DNA from: Bacillota bacterium
GTDB lineage: Bacteria > Bacillota > Clostridia > Lachnospirales > Lachnospiraceae
DNA: 64,000 nucleotides
Direction: 5' to 3'
Assembly (NCBI GenBank): GCA_023390555.1
Contig: JAEWCQ010000033.1
Span: forward strand, 185,722-249,721
Shown: in pieces, positions 1-9,554 of the stretch
How the letters are laid out: each line of letters opens with the position of its first letter
Position numbering within the stretch: position 1 is the stretch's first letter
Program-made: the position numbers and the translations under genes
Notes under the pieces: generated by a model
The model's database searches: none
Seen by the model: the letters and a program-made list of their open reading frames with translations, nothing else
What the model was told of the DNA's origin: nothing

Positions 1-2
1 AG

Positions 3-590
3 AATCCGGGTATAATCGAAATTCCCGAGATGAACTTTATCGCAGTCCGGGGAAAGGGTGATCCAAATGATGCTTCTGGTGAGTACAATACAGCCTTAAA
101 GATATTGTATGCAATTGTATTTACGATAAAAATGAGCTACAAAGGCAGCCGCAAAATAGAAGGCTATTTTCCGTATGTGGTACCGCCGCTGGAAGGTCTT
201 TGGTGGCAGGAAGATGTGGCTGGAGTTGACTATACACACAAAGAGGATTTTCAGTGGATCTCTATGATCCGTCTGCCGGAATTTGTAGATAAGAAAGTAT
301 TTGAATGGGCCATAGGCGAAGCGACGGAAAAAAAGAAAAGTGATTTTTCAAAGGCTGAATTTTTGACTTATCATGAGGGTGTATGTGTGCAGTGTATGCA
401 TATTGGCTCCTATGATGAGGAACCGAAAACAGTAGAAAGGATGCATGCTTATGCAAAGGAGAATGGGTATCGGTTAGATTTTTCCAGGCAGCGTCTCCAC
501 CATGAAATCTATTTAAGTGATCCAAGAAGAACGGCAGCGGAGAAACTAAAAACAGTAATTCGGCATCCGGTCATAGATAAGGAGCAATAA
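3..590 (+). CDS. GyrI-like small-molecule-binding domain protein (5' truncated by window edge)
   Basis: The reading frame is open to the left window edge, and the residues just before the first ATG (position 30) continue a typical GyrI-like N-terminus (PGIIEIPEMNF, then VRGKGDPN), so the true start lies outside the window. The family shares the effector-binding fold of the AraC/MerR C-terminal domains and of DNA gyrase inhibitor, and binds small ligands. Visible features are the aromatic stretch around LEGLWW and a C-terminal HHEIYLSDPRR motif usual in this family. No DNA-binding domain is visible. The gene is followed by a strong terminator, so it ends its transcript. Family call is good; ligand unknown. 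Confidence 0.8.
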   Translation, partial: NPGIIEIPEMNFIAVRGKGDPNDASGEYNTALKILYAIVFTIKMSYKGSRKIEGYFPYVVPPLEGLWWQEDVAGVDYTHKEDFQWISMIRLPEFVDKKVFEWAIGEATEKKKSDFSKAEFLTYHEGVCVQCMHIGSYDEEPKTVERMHAYAKENGYRLDFSRQRLHHEIYLSDPRRTAAEKLKTVIRHPVIDKEQ

Positions 591-629
591 AAAACCAATT
601 TTTACGCAATTCACAGGTTTCATCTATAC

Positions 630-672
630 AAAAAGCGCGGGTAACGTTTCAGGACGTACCGCGCTTTTTTTG
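630..672 (+). terminator. Rho-independent terminator after the GyrI-like gene
   Basis: A GC-rich stem (AAAGCGCGG paired with CCGCGCTTT, extended through GTA/TAC) is followed by a run of T. It separates the first gene from the TetR cassette promoter. Confidence 0.85.
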
Positions 673-691
673 TAAAATTTATCACACCCTC

Positions 692-740
692 TTGACAACA
701 GGAATATAGTAAACTATTCTATAACCGACAGACAGTCGGT
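692..740 (+). promoter_or_regulatory. TetR-cassette promoter with perfect inverted-repeat operator
   Basis: TTGACA (692-697) and TATTCT (715-720) are spaced by 17 bases. Directly downstream lies a perfect inverted repeat, ACCGAC-5 nt-GTCGGT (724-740), which would cover the transcription start. Placement in front of a TetR gene suggests autoregulation of the whole TetR-MFS-permease-ATPase cassette. Confidence 0.8.
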
Positions 741-760
741 CTACAAGAAGGAGATGGAAC

Positions 761-1408
761 ATGAGGATAGTAAAAGAAGCAGAAGAACGCAGAAATGAAA
801 TACTGGACGCAGCGGATGCGCTTTTTGGTCAGAAGGGCTTTGACAGAACAAGTACAAACGATATTCTTGAAAAGGTCGGAATTGCACGGGGAACGCTGTA
901 TTATCACTTCAAATCAAAGGAGGATATTATGGATGCGCTGATCGATCGGTATAATATCCGGCTTTTAAGTACCGCGCAGGAAATTGCGGCAGACACCAGT
1001 ATACCCGTAATCGAGCGCATTTTCCGCGTTGTCATGTCACTGAACATCAGCGAGGGGAACGGCAAGGAAATTATAGAGCACATACACAGGCCGCAAAACG
1101 CGCTTATGCATCAGAAAATACAAAAGGTGATCATGAAAGGTGTTACGCCGATACTGACGGGAATCATACGTGAGGGCATTGAACAGGGACTTTTCAGTAC
1201 ACCTTACCCGTATGAATGCATGGAAATGGTTGTGGCATACATGAATACGGTCTCTGATGATGATATGGAAAACAAGACGAACGGGCAGCTCGCCGCACAT
1301 ATGCAGGGATTTATTTTCAACGTGGAAAGGCTGCTTGGTACCGAAAGCGGAAGCCTGATGTGCATGCTGCAGATGTTCGACAACGGAGCTGGAGGCAGCA
1401 ATGAATGA
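761..1408 (+). CDS. TetR/AcrR family transcriptional regulator
   Basis: The 215-residue protein has an N-terminal TetR helix-turn-helix (about residues 10-55) with the typical series ILDAADALF, GFDRTSTNDI and GIARGTLYYHFKSKEDI. The C-terminal ligand domain is variable. A good ribosome site (AAGGAGATGGAAC) precedes the ATG. The next gene, an MFS exporter, starts inside the last codons, so regulator and efflux genes are translationally linked. An inverted-repeat operator overlaps its promoter. Likely the ligand-responsive repressor of the downstream efflux cassette. Confidence 0.92.
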   Translation: MRIVKEAEERRNEILDAADALFGQKGFDRTSTNDILEKVGIARGTLYYHFKSKEDIMDALIDRYNIRLLSTAQEIAADTSIPVIERIFRVVMSLNISEGNGKEIIEHIHRPQNALMHQKIQKVIMKGVTPILTGIIREGIEQGLFSTPYPYECMEMVVAYMNTVSDDDMENKTNGQLAAHMQGFIFNVERLLGTESGSLMCMLQMFDNGAGGSNE

Positions 1409-2699
1409 TGCGGGAAACTCATTCAAAAAATTTCTTCTCTTGTGGTCTGGGCAGCTTATTTCATCTATCGGAAGCGGGCTTACGTCGTTCGGGCTTGGGG
1501 TTTATGTTTTTAACCAGACAGGAAAAGCATCGGCAATGGCTCTTGTGACCTTGCTGGCATTTATGCCGTCGCTTCTTTTCAGTGTCGTGGCAGGGGTGCT
1601 TGCGGACCGCTATGACCGCAGGATATTAATGGTGCTGGGCGACAGCCTTTCTACGGTGGGACTTTTCTTCATTTTAATTTGTATGTTTCAAGGAGAAGTA
1701 CGGCTGTGGCAGATTTGCACAGGAGTTACGGTAAGCTCGGTGTTTTCATCGCTGCTTGAACCCGCATACAAAGCTACGGTTACGGATTTGCTTACCAGGG
1801 AGCAGTACACAAAGGCAAGCGGGCTTGTTCAGGTTGCAGGCTCGGCAAAATATCTGATTTCGCCGGTCATTGCGGGATTTCTGCTCGCCGTCTCGGATAT
1901 AAAGCTGCTGCTTGTAATCGACATCTGCACATTCTTTGTAACCGTTACTTCCACGCTTGCTGTGCGCAGAGGTCTTGCTTGCGGAACCTGCGAACAGGCG
2001 AAATCGTTTATCCGCGAATGCAGAGACGGATGGAATGCTGTTTCTGGAAACAGAGGCGTGCTCGTGCTTGTCATAATGGCATCGGTGCTGACATTTTTCC
2101 TTGGATTTGTAGAAACGCTTTCCATGCCGATGATACTTACCTTTGCAAGCAGTTCCGCAGCAGGAACGATTGAAACAATTGTTGCTTCCGGAATGCTTGT
2201 GTCAAGTGTGCTGCTGGGAATTCTGCAGATAAAAAAGGGCTATGTAAAAATGCTTTCGATCTCGCTGTTTTGTGAAGGATTATTTATGGCAGCGTTTGGA
2301 CTTCGCCAAAATATCGCACTGATCTGTATTTCGGGATTTCTCTTTTTTGCAATGATGCCGTTTGCAAACGCAAGCCTGGATGTTCTTGTTCGTTCCAATA
2401 TTAAAAATGACCTTCAGGGCAGAGCGTGGGGACTGATCGGCGTGATTTCCCAGCTCGGATTTGTCGCTGCTTATGCGATTTCGGGAGTGCTTGCGGATTG
2501 TGTGTTTACTCCTTTGCTGATTGACGGCGGAGTGCTCGCAGACAGTGTGGGAAAGATCATCGGCACGGGCAGCGGCAGAGGAACGGGATTTCTCATAATA
2601 ATTGCCGGAGTGTTGTTATGTGTGACTTCGGTAATTCTCTATCACATAAAATCAGTGAAAAAGCTGGAACACGGAGGTGTCTTATGTATTACAAAATAA
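1401..2699 (+). CDS. MFS drug-efflux transporter (macrolide-efflux-like)
   Basis: This 432-residue protein has about twelve hydrophobic segments and the MFS loop 2-3 motif (GVLADRYDRR, about residues 65-75). The N-terminus (FLLLWSGQLISSIGSGL) and overall layout resemble the MefA-type macrolide-efflux branch. The ATG overlaps the TetR stop by eight bases, and the next permease gene begins sixteen bases before this stop. The substrate cannot be told from sequence. Confidence 0.88.
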   Translation: MNDAGNSFKKFLLLWSGQLISSIGSGLTSFGLGVYVFNQTGKASAMALVTLLAFMPSLLFSVVAGVLADRYDRRILMVLGDSLSTVGLFFILICMFQGEVRLWQICTGVTVSSVFSSLLEPAYKATVTDLLTREQYTKASGLVQVAGSAKYLISPVIAGFLLAVSDIKLLLVIDICTFFVTVTSTLAVRRGLACGTCEQAKSFIRECRDGWNAVSGNRGVLVLVIMASVLTFFLGFVETLSMPMILTFASSSAAGTIETIVASGMLVSSVLLGILQIKKGYVKMLSISLFCEGLFMAAFGLRQNIALICISGFLFFAMMPFANASLDVLVRSNIKNDLQGRAWGLIGVISQLGFVAAYAISGVLADCVFTPLLIDGGVLADSVGKIIGTGSGRGTGFLIIIAGVLLCVTSVILYHIKSVKKLEHGGVLCITK

Positions 2700-5002
2700 T
2701 TCACAATGACATTTTAAAGAGCAGAGCGATAACACTGATCACAATGCTGTTTATCGCTGCCGCGGCTCTGCTTGTTTCGCTCGCGGCAATACTCGCCGTA
2801 AATCTTTCGGGCGCCATAGATACGCTTATGACGCGGGCAGAAACGCCGCATTTTATGCAGATGCATGCGGGTGAAATCGATACGGAACGGCTGGTGGCTT
2901 TTGCAGAGCAGAATGGTAATGTGGATAAATTGCAGGTAGCTGAATTTGTCAACGTGGACGGTGCACAGATTAAATTTGGTACAAAGTCGCTTGCTGATAA
3001 TGTGCAGGATAACGGTTTCTGCACACAGAACGATAAGTTTGATTATCTTCTTGACCTTGACGGAAACGTGATAAACGTATCCGATGGGGAGGTCTATGTT
3101 CCAATATGCTATGGGAAAGACGGCACCGCAAAGGTGGGGGACGAGGCTGAAATATGTGGTAAGAAGTTTACGGTTGCGGGATTCCTGCGCGATTCACAGA
3201 TGAATTCTCTGCTCTCCTCTTCAAAGCGATTTCTGATAAGTAAAAATGATTTCGCGGAAATAAAAAGCCTCGGAAGTACGGAATATCTGATTGAATTCCG
3301 ATTAAAGAATTTGTCCGCGCTCAGCGCATTTGAATCGGCATATACCTCCGCGGGACTGGAAGCAAACGGACCGACGATCACCTATCCGCTTTTTAAAATG
3401 TTAAACGCAATTTCCGACGGGCTTATGATCGGGGTCATACTTTTTGTCAGCGTGCTTGTCGTTGCAATCGCGTTTATGTGCATACGCTTTACGCTGCTCG
3501 CGAATATTGAAGACGATTACCGGGAGATCGGTGTTATGAAAGCAATCGGGCTGCGCATTTTTGACATAAAGAAGATTTATCTTGCGAAATATACGGCGGT
3601 TTCGGCAGCAGGCTGTATGCTCGGTTTTGCACTTTCGTTTGTGTTCCGGGGTATGCTTCTTGAAAATATACGGCTTTCTATGGGGGAAAGCGAAAATACT
3701 TCTTTTGCATTTCTTTTCGGAATCGCCGGGGTATTGCTTGTATTCCTTGCAATTATTGTCTATGTAGGCGGAGTGCTGAACCGTTTTCGGAAGATATCCG
3801 CCGCGCAGGCAATACGTTTTGGCACTTCTTCGGATAAATCTTTGGGTGGAAAGCATTTTTGCCTGAGTGGAAACAAGTTATTTCATACGAATATTTTTCT
3901 CGGCATCAAAGATGTTCTATCCAGGAAAAGACTTTACGCCACAATGCTTACCGTGCTTGTACTTTCGGCGTTTATCATAATTGTTCCGCAGAATTTATAC
4001 AACACAATTTCCGCAAAAAGCTTCAGCAGATATATGGGAATCGGAAACTGCGATATACGGATCGACGTCCAGCAGACTGACGATATTTCGGAAAAAACAG
4101 CGAAAATAGCAAAGGCGATCGAGAGCGACAGCGCGATATCCCGCTACACCGTACTTACGACAAAAACATTTGAGACAAAATTGAATGACGGCACAGTGGA
4201 GCGGATCAAAATTGAGCTGGGGAATCATTCGGTATTTCCGGTAGACTATTCCGAGGGCAGAGCACCGGATGCAGATAACGAAATTGCCCTTTCGGCGTTA
4301 AATGCCGATGAGCTGGGTAAAAAGGTGGGCGACCCTGTTTCGTTAGTGATCGGGGGAGAGGAAAAAAATCTCACGGTATGCGGAATTTATTCCGACATTA
4401 CGAACGGCGGCAAAACCGCAAAGGCTGTTTTCACCGACAATTCAGCGGATATTATGTGGTGTGTAATCAGCGCGGAGCTTTTGAATCAGTCCCTTGTTGA
4501 CAGCAAGGTTTCGGAATATGCAGAAAGATTTAATTTTGCAAAGGTTTCTGGCGTTGAAGAATACATCACACAGACATTCGGCTCTACGATAAGCTCGATC
4601 GGGATGGCCTCCTGTGCCGCAATCGCCATTTCGCTGCTGATAACCATATTGGTTACACTGTTGTTTATGAAAATGCTTGTTGCAAAGGATCGATCTTCCA
4701 TTGCCGTAATGAAATCGTTGGGTTTTACCAACATGGATATTCGGTTACAGTATGTTACACGTTCGGTATTTGTTCTGATCGTTGGAATTGTGTTCGGCAC
4801 GCTTTTTGCAAACACGCTCGGAGAGGTGCTTGCGGGTGCGGTGATCTCCTCGTTTGGAGCGTCTTCGTTTGTGTTTTTGCTGAATCCGTTTTCGGCATAT
4901 CTGCTTTGCCCGCTGTTGCTGATTTGTGTAGTGCCGATTGCAGCAATGATCGGCACATCGGGCGCGGGAAAAATAAAAATATACGAAAATAGCAAGGAGT
5001 AG
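2684..5002 (+). CDS. FtsX-type ABC transporter permease
   Basis: The protein is 772 residues from the ATG at 2684, which has a GGAGG ribosome site; the open frame begins earlier at 2618 but lacks one. It has an N-terminal membrane segment (about residues 14-38), a large external domain, three membrane segments forming a first FtsX domain (about 240-380), then a second external domain and a second FtsX domain at the C-terminus. The motif EIGVMKAIGLR and its degenerate copy AVMKSLGFT mark the two halves. Such two-FtsX permeases pair with a MacB/LolD-type ATPase, here the next gene. Likely role is peptide or antibiotic export or resistance. Confidence 0.9.
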   Translation: MYYKIIHNDILKSRAITLITMLFIAAAALLVSLAAILAVNLSGAIDTLMTRAETPHFMQMHAGEIDTERLVAFAEQNGNVDKLQVAEFVNVDGAQIKFGTKSLADNVQDNGFCTQNDKFDYLLDLDGNVINVSDGEVYVPICYGKDGTAKVGDEAEICGKKFTVAGFLRDSQMNSLLSSSKRFLISKNDFAEIKSLGSTEYLIEFRLKNLSALSAFESAYTSAGLEANGPTITYPLFKMLNAISDGLMIGVILFVSVLVVAIAFMCIRFTLLANIEDDYREIGVMKAIGLRIFDIKKIYLAKYTAVSAAGCMLGFALSFVFRGMLLENIRLSMGESENTSFAFLFGIAGVLLVFLAIIVYVGGVLNRFRKISAAQAIRFGTSSDKSLGGKHFCLSGNKLFHTNIFLGIKDVLSRKRLYATMLTVLVLSAFIIIVPQNLYNTISAKSFSRYMGIGNCDIRIDVQQTDDISEKTAKIAKAIESDSAISRYTVLTTKTFETKLNDGTVERIKIELGNHSVFPVDYSEGRAPDADNEIALSALNADELGKKVGDPVSLVIGGEEKNLTVCGIYSDITNGGKTAKAVFTDNSADIMWCVISAELLNQSLVDSKVSEYAERFNFAKVSGVEEYITQTFGSTISSIGMASCAAIAISLLITILVTLLFMKMLVAKDRSSIAVMKSLGFTNMDIRLQYVTRSVFVLIVGIVFGTLFANTLGEVLAGAVISSFGASSFVFLLNPFSAYLLCPLLLICVVPIAAMIGTSGAGKIKIYENSKE

Positions 5003-5005
5003 CTT

Positions 5006-5764
5006 ATGAATAAGATTATGATTGGTGAAAACATCGTGAAATCATTCGGCGAAGGCGCTGAAAAGTGCAAGGTCCTTGACAGAGTATCCGTAGAAATAAA
5101 CGAGGGCGAGTTCGTTGCGGTTATGGGACCTTCGGGCTCGGGAAAATCGACGCTGCTCTTTGCATTGAGCGGAATGGATGGCGTTGAGAGCGGAAAGGTT
5201 CTATTTGACGGGGAGGATTTATCGACACGCAGGGAAACGGAGCTTGCCGACCTGCGAAGAACAAAAATGGGATTTGTCTTTCAGCAGCCCGCATTGCTGA
5301 AAAATTTGAATATCTTCGATAACATCATTCTGACTGCAATGCGCGACAACAGAAAAAACGCCGCGAAGATTATCGAACATGCAAGAGTGCTTATGAAAAT
5401 GACGGGCATTGCGGAACTTGAAAAGCGAAATATTACACAGGTTTCAGGAGGCCAGCTTCAGCGTGCGGGAATATGCCGCGCCCTGATGTGCAATCCCAGA
5501 ATTATTTTCGCGGATGAGCCGACGGGTGCGCTGAACTCAAAAGCAGCGCAGGGGATTATGGACATCTTTTCCGAAATCAACGCAGCCGGTACCGCAGTTA
5601 TGCTTGTTACGCACGATGCAAAGGTGGCGGCGCGAGCGGAGCGTGTCCTGTTTATGCGTGACGGAAAAATCGCGGGTGAAATGAGGCTCTCCAAATTCAG
5701 CGGCATGGATATGGACAGCAGGATAAAAAAGGTCACAGCCAAAATGCAGGAAATCGGAATATAA
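5006..5764 (+). CDS. ABC transporter ATP-binding protein (MacB/LolD-like)
   Basis: The 252-residue ATPase carries Walker A GPSGSGKST (about residues 42-50), a Q-loop (VFQQP), signature VSGGQLQRAGICRAL, Walker B IIFADEPTGALN and the H-loop (VTHD). It starts four bases after the FtsX permease stop with an AAGGAG ribosome site. ATPase and permease form a mechanotransmission-type transporter; the cassette order TetR-MFS-permease-ATPase suggests shared induction by one toxic compound. Confidence 0.93.
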   Translation: MNKIMIGENIVKSFGEGAEKCKVLDRVSVEINEGEFVAVMGPSGSGKSTLLFALSGMDGVESGKVLFDGEDLSTRRETELADLRRTKMGFVFQQPALLKNLNIFDNIILTAMRDNRKNAAKIIEHARVLMKMTGIAELEKRNITQVSGGQLQRAGICRALMCNPRIIFADEPTGALNSKAAQGIMDIFSEINAAGTAVMLVTHDAKVAARAERVLFMRDGKIAGEMRLSKFSGMDMDSRIKKVTAKMQEIGI

Positions 5765-5809
5765 CCGATGTTTGGATGGACTTTGATTGTAAAAATAAGA
5801 AATGTGCTA

Positions 5810-5856
5810 TTGAAATATGAATCGAAAAACCTTATAATATATCGTAACGATATATT
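5810..5856 (+). promoter_or_regulatory. PadR-gene promoter with palindromic operator
   Basis: TTGAAA (5810-5815) and TATAAT (5833-5838) are 17 bases apart. A perfect inverted repeat AATATATCG-TAA-CGATATATT (5836-5856) overlaps the -10 box, ideally placed for repression. PadR regulators usually bind such AT-rich dyads and autoregulate. Confidence 0.82.
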
Positions 5857-5869
5857 GTAAGGAGGATGT

Positions 5870-6454
5870 ATGTTAGAATATATAGTTTTGGGAGCGCTCT
5901 ATAAAGATGCGCTGACGGGGTACGATATAAGGAAATGCATCGATAGCGGTATCGGGATGTTTTATCGTGCAAGTTACGGAAGTGTATATCCGCTGCTTGG
6001 CAGATTGTCAGGCAAAGGCTATGTCATTTGCGCAAACGAAGTGGAGGGCAAGCGGAAAAAGAAAAAATATAGTATAACAGAGAGTGGGAGAAAAGCATTT
6101 ATTGAATGGTTGAAGGAAGATGACCACGATGGCAATTCGATGGAACTGTTTATGGCAAAAGTATTCTATTATGACTTATTGCCACGTGAAATGGCTTACC
6201 GTAAAATCAGAAGGTATGAGGAAAAATTAACAGACTATTATCAGGAACTTCTGAAAAAAAAGGAAACGTATGAGGCAATGGAACATCCGGAGTTATTCTA
6301 TTTCAAATTATCTACCTTATATTTTGGGATATGTAAACTTCAGAGCATCATTACCTGGTGTGAAACCGTAAAACGGGGGAAGTCACTTGACACTCTGATA
6401 CAACCAATAGAAAGGAACGAAGTATCATGCAAGATATCATACGAATTGATTTAG
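5870..6454 (+). CDS. PadR family transcriptional regulator
   Basis: The 194-residue protein begins with the PadR winged helix (LEYIVLGALYKDALTGYDI, then SYGSVYPLLGRLSGKGYV at about residues 35-55) and has a long C-terminal helical dimerisation region. Ribosome site AAGGAGG precedes the ATG. The downstream hydrolase gene starts inside its 3' end, so the two form one translationally coupled operon under a palindromic operator. Confidence 0.92.
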   Translation: MLEYIVLGALYKDALTGYDIRKCIDSGIGMFYRASYGSVYPLLGRLSGKGYVICANEVEGKRKKKKYSITESGRKAFIEWLKEDDHDGNSMELFMAKVFYYDLLPREMAYRKIRRYEEKLTDYYQELLKKKETYEAMEHPELFYFKLSTLYFGICKLQSIITWCETVKRGKSLDTLIQPIERNEVSCKISYELI

Positions 6455-7146
6455 ACGGCGTAAATTGCTATTTGTTAAAGAATCATCAGAACTTTCTATT
6501 GGTAGACACCGGTGGTCATATGTTTCTGGATAAGCAGTTTCGGGACAGACGAAGTGAGCTGGTTCTTGAACTTGAAAAGAACGGAGTTAACGATACGAAT
6601 CTGAACATTATTCTTTTGACTCATGGTGACAATGATCATGTCTGTAACGCAAGATACATCAGAGATCGCTTCCATTCGAAGATTGCAATGCATGCAAATG
6701 ATGTGTTTATGGTCGAACAATCAGATCCGAGCTGCTACAGAGTGAATTCAAATTACCAGTCCATCCTTTTTAAAATCGTATTTAAAGTAATGGATTCCAG
6801 GATTAAGTTGTTGATGGAGAAGATTTATAAGGAGTTTGAACTATTTAAACCGGACATACTGCTGGAAGACGGGCAGTCATTATTGGAATTTGGCTTTGAA
6901 GGCGTTATTTGTCATTGTCCGGGGCATACTCCCGGCTCCGTAGGCATCTTAGATGATGAGGGGAATTTGATTGCGGGGGACTTATTTGCAAATCAAAAGA
7001 AACCTTCACTGGCAATCAATGCACAGAATTTTGATGAAATGAAAAAAAGTGCACAGAAAATTCTGAAAAACAATGTCCTGAAAATATATCCGGGACATGG
7101 AGAGCCATTTGATGCTAGCAGGATGAAAAACAGTTACAATGATTAA
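6427..7146 (+). CDS. Metallo-beta-lactamase-fold hydrolase
   Basis: The 239-residue protein has the metal-binding series of the MBL fold: THGDNDHV (about residues 61-68), the H of CHCPGHTPGS (about 160), the D of IAGDLF (about 180) and PGHGEP near the end. The second His of the usual HxHxDH is Asp here (HxDxDH), a variant common in MBL hydrolases of unknown substrate. It overlaps the PadR gene by 28 bases, implying that its substrate may be the PadR signal. Could be glyoxalase-II-like or a lactonase; not resolved. Confidence 0.85.
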   Translation: MQDIIRIDLDGVNCYLLKNHQNFLLVDTGGHMFLDKQFRDRRSELVLELEKNGVNDTNLNIILLTHGDNDHVCNARYIRDRFHSKIAMHANDVFMVEQSDPSCYRVNSNYQSILFKIVFKVMDSRIKLLMEKIYKEFELFKPDILLEDGQSLLEFGFEGVICHCPGHTPGSVGILDDEGNLIAGDLFANQKKPSLAINAQNFDEMKKSAQKILKNNVLKIYPGHGEPFDASRMKNSYND

Positions 7147-7470
7147 ATGCACGCAAAGCATAAAAGAATATCCGCAGATTGTAAGACAGTGAAGTATTTC
7201 CTTAAAATTTAGGTGAGAAATATAAGATATATGCAGCGGGTTATTTTAAACTCTATAGGATATTTTTGACAAAAAATAAATTGATTTATCATCTATTCTG
7301 ACAATTTTTAAGTGATAATGCATGAATAGTCTTTATATTTCAAATGTATAATTGCATATTATTGCCAATAGGAGTAAAATTATTGAAATAATGAATCGTT
7401 ACTGGATTTGTACAAGATGTAATGGCGGGTTAGATTGATTTTTCTGAAAAATATCATTAATGGGGGTTTA
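7147..7470. other. AT-rich intergenic region before the GH3 gene
   Basis: No gene is supported here. A TTGACA (7266-7271) without a good -10 and a TATAAT (7347-7352) without a good -35 are visible, so the promoter of the GH3 lipoprotein gene probably lies in this stretch. ATTATT-GA-AATAAT near 7380 is a small dyad. A 15-codon frame with a CxxC motif at 7391-7438 has no well-spaced ribosome site and was not called. Confidence 0.4.
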
Positions 7471-9324
7471 ATGATGAGAAGAAGATTAACAGGGGTACTG
7501 TTGACATTTGTACTGGTTCTGTCAGGCTGCAGCGGGAAACAGTCTGCCAGCGTGGAGCATACGAGCGAGAATACGGCTGATACATCCAATGACGGGGGAA
7601 GCAGTGCTTCTGTGGATGATATTCTTGCACGATTAACCTTGGATCAAAAGGCTGCGCAGATGGTGCAGGGAGCAGTGTACAACGTATCTGAAAGCAGTAT
7701 GCAGAAGAACTGCTATGGCAGCATTCTTTCTACTTTTGGTGAGAATTCCCTGAATGCATCGGAATGGAAGAATCTGATTCTGAAATATCAGAAAGCTGCG
7801 GTCAGTTCGGAGGCAGGCATTCCTTACCTATATGGAAATGATGCGGTTCACGGCGTGAGTACCTGCGAAGAAGCGGTCATATTTCCGCATAATATAGGTA
7901 TCGGTGCTGCGAATGATGAGGAGCTGACCTATCAGATGGGATTAGCTGTAGCAAATGAAGCGAAGTTAACAGGCATGTTGTGGAGTTTTTCTCCGTGCTT
8001 ATCCGCGGCGCAGGATCCGCGCTGGGGACGCACCTATGAAAGTTATTCCTCGGAGACAGATCTTGTTACGGAGCTTGGTACGTCGTTTTCGAAGGGGATG
8101 ATCGATGGCGGCATCCTTCCCTGTGCAAAACATTTCTTTGCAGACGGCAATGTTTTGTATGGAACAGGGGAAACACTGGATGGGGAAAAAAGACTGATTG
8201 ACCGCGGTGATTCTCAGCTGTCAGATGAAGAGATTCAGGATTTATTGAAGGTATATCAGGCTGCGATTGATGCAGGGGTTAAGACCATCATGATCAGTCA
8301 CAGCAGTTTAAACGGAACGAAGATGCATGCGAATGAGAAATATATCTCGATGTTAAAAAACGACATGGGATTTGAGGGCTTTATCGTAAGTGATTGGGAC
8401 TCTATACATAATATACCGGGTGATAACCTGAAAGATCAGACGATTACGGCTATTAACGCCGGGATTGATATGCTGATGGAGGATTCTGACTATGAGGAAT
8501 GCCGGAAATATATTGTGGAAGCAGTAAATGAAGGCGATATCTCCAAGGATCGCGTGGATGATGCTGTGAAACGAATCCTCACAGTAAAGAAAGAGATGGG
8601 GATTCTGGATGATCCGATGATGGAGAAGGTAACATCCAAAGAGAGCAGTGTAGGGTCGCAGGAATACCGGGATTTGGCAAAAACGCTGGTAGAAGAGAGT
8701 CTTGTACTGTTAAAGAATGATAATTCGATACTGCCAATTCAGGAAGGAACGAAGATATTCGTGACAGGGCCAGCCGCTAATGATGTCGGGGTTCAGTGCG
8801 GGGGCTGGACGATTACCTGGCTTGGCAGTACGGATGCAGATAACAACGGTCATAAGTGGATACCGGAAGGGAAGACGATACTGGACGGCCTGAATGAACT
8901 TGCGGACGAATATGATCTGACGATCATTACGGATCAGGAGCAGGCAGCGGATGCTGATCTGACATTATTGTGTCTGGGAGAAAAGACCTATGCCGAATGG
9001 AAAGGTGACAGTGCAGATATCAGTATTACCGGTGAACTTGGTCTCGATGGCAATGCCGAAGCAATTGACCTGGCCAAAAGTCTGGGGCATCCGACCGTGG
9101 CCTGCCTTGTAGCAGGAAGAAATGTGATCATCAGCGATTATATGGAGCAGTGGGACGGTATCGTTATGTGCTATCTGCCTGGAAGTGAAGGCGACGGCAT
9201 CGCGAATGTACTCACAGGAAAGAGCAGTTTTCAGGGAACTTTACCGATGCCATACTACGCAAAGGTGGAAGATATCAGAACAGATAATATCCTGTTTCCG
9301 GTGGGCTATGGATTAAAGTATTAG
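7471..9324 (+). CDS. Glycoside hydrolase family 3 lipoprotein (beta-glucosidase-like)
   Basis: From the ATG at 7471 (G-rich ribosome site) the protein has 617 residues. It opens with a lipoprotein signal ending in LSGC, so it should be anchored outside the membrane. The (alpha/beta)8 GH3 domain shows YGNDAVHG, the WSFSPC/RWGRTYE series, KHFFADG and the nucleophile Asp308 in VSDWDS. The C-terminal domain has ESLVLLKNDN..LPI, usual for GH3. The likely acid/base lies in the C-terminal domain. Expected activity is exo-hydrolysis of beta-glucosides or related oligosaccharides at the cell surface. No glycan transporter lies next to it. Confidence 0.93.
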   Translation: MMRRRLTGVLLTFVLVLSGCSGKQSASVEHTSENTADTSNDGGSSASVDDILARLTLDQKAAQMVQGAVYNVSESSMQKNCYGSILSTFGENSLNASEWKNLILKYQKAAVSSEAGIPYLYGNDAVHGVSTCEEAVIFPHNIGIGAANDEELTYQMGLAVANEAKLTGMLWSFSPCLSAAQDPRWGRTYESYSSETDLVTELGTSFSKGMIDGGILPCAKHFFADGNVLYGTGETLDGEKRLIDRGDSQLSDEEIQDLLKVYQAAIDAGVKTIMISHSSLNGTKMHANEKYISMLKNDMGFEGFIVSDWDSIHNIPGDNLKDQTITAINAGIDMLMEDSDYEECRKYIVEAVNEGDISKDRVDDAVKRILTVKKEMGILDDPMMEKVTSKESSVGSQEYRDLAKTLVEESLVLLKNDNSILPIQEGTKIFVTGPAANDVGVQCGGWTITWLGSTDADNNGHKWIPEGKTILDGLNELADEYDLTIITDQEQAADADLTLLCLGEKTYAEWKGDSADISITGELGLDGNAEAIDLAKSLGHPTVACLVAGRNVIISDYMEQWDGIVMCYLPGSEGDGIANVLTGKSSFQGTLPMPYYAKVEDIRTDNILFPVGYGLKY

Positions 9325-9358
9325 AAACAGCCGGACAATTGATGATGTTTATTAGAAA

Positions 9359-9383
9359 GAAGGAGGGAATACATCCCTCCTTC
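9359..9383 (+). terminator. Hairpin downstream of the GH3 gene
   Basis: A ten-base stem (GAAGGAGGGA with TCCCTCCTTC) around a five-base loop lies 35 bases after the stop. The following T-run is weak, so termination is likely but perhaps inefficient. Confidence 0.55.
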
Positions 9384-9554
9384 ATCTTAGTTTCAGGATA
9401 CTCCACGGAGGCGTGCATACAGGTAATACAGGGCACCTGCATAACGATATCAGGTTTTAACGTTCCACAGGTCTATGCCGCTGCAATAATATACTATATG
9501 ACTTTTAGTTTGAGGTGTATGATTTATAAAAATACTTCCAAAGGAGCTATTTTT

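Noticed and set aside
3401..3856. 151-codon minus-strand frame inside the FtsX permease gene
   Set aside because: Antisense shadow with biased composition; the plus-strand permease is well supported.
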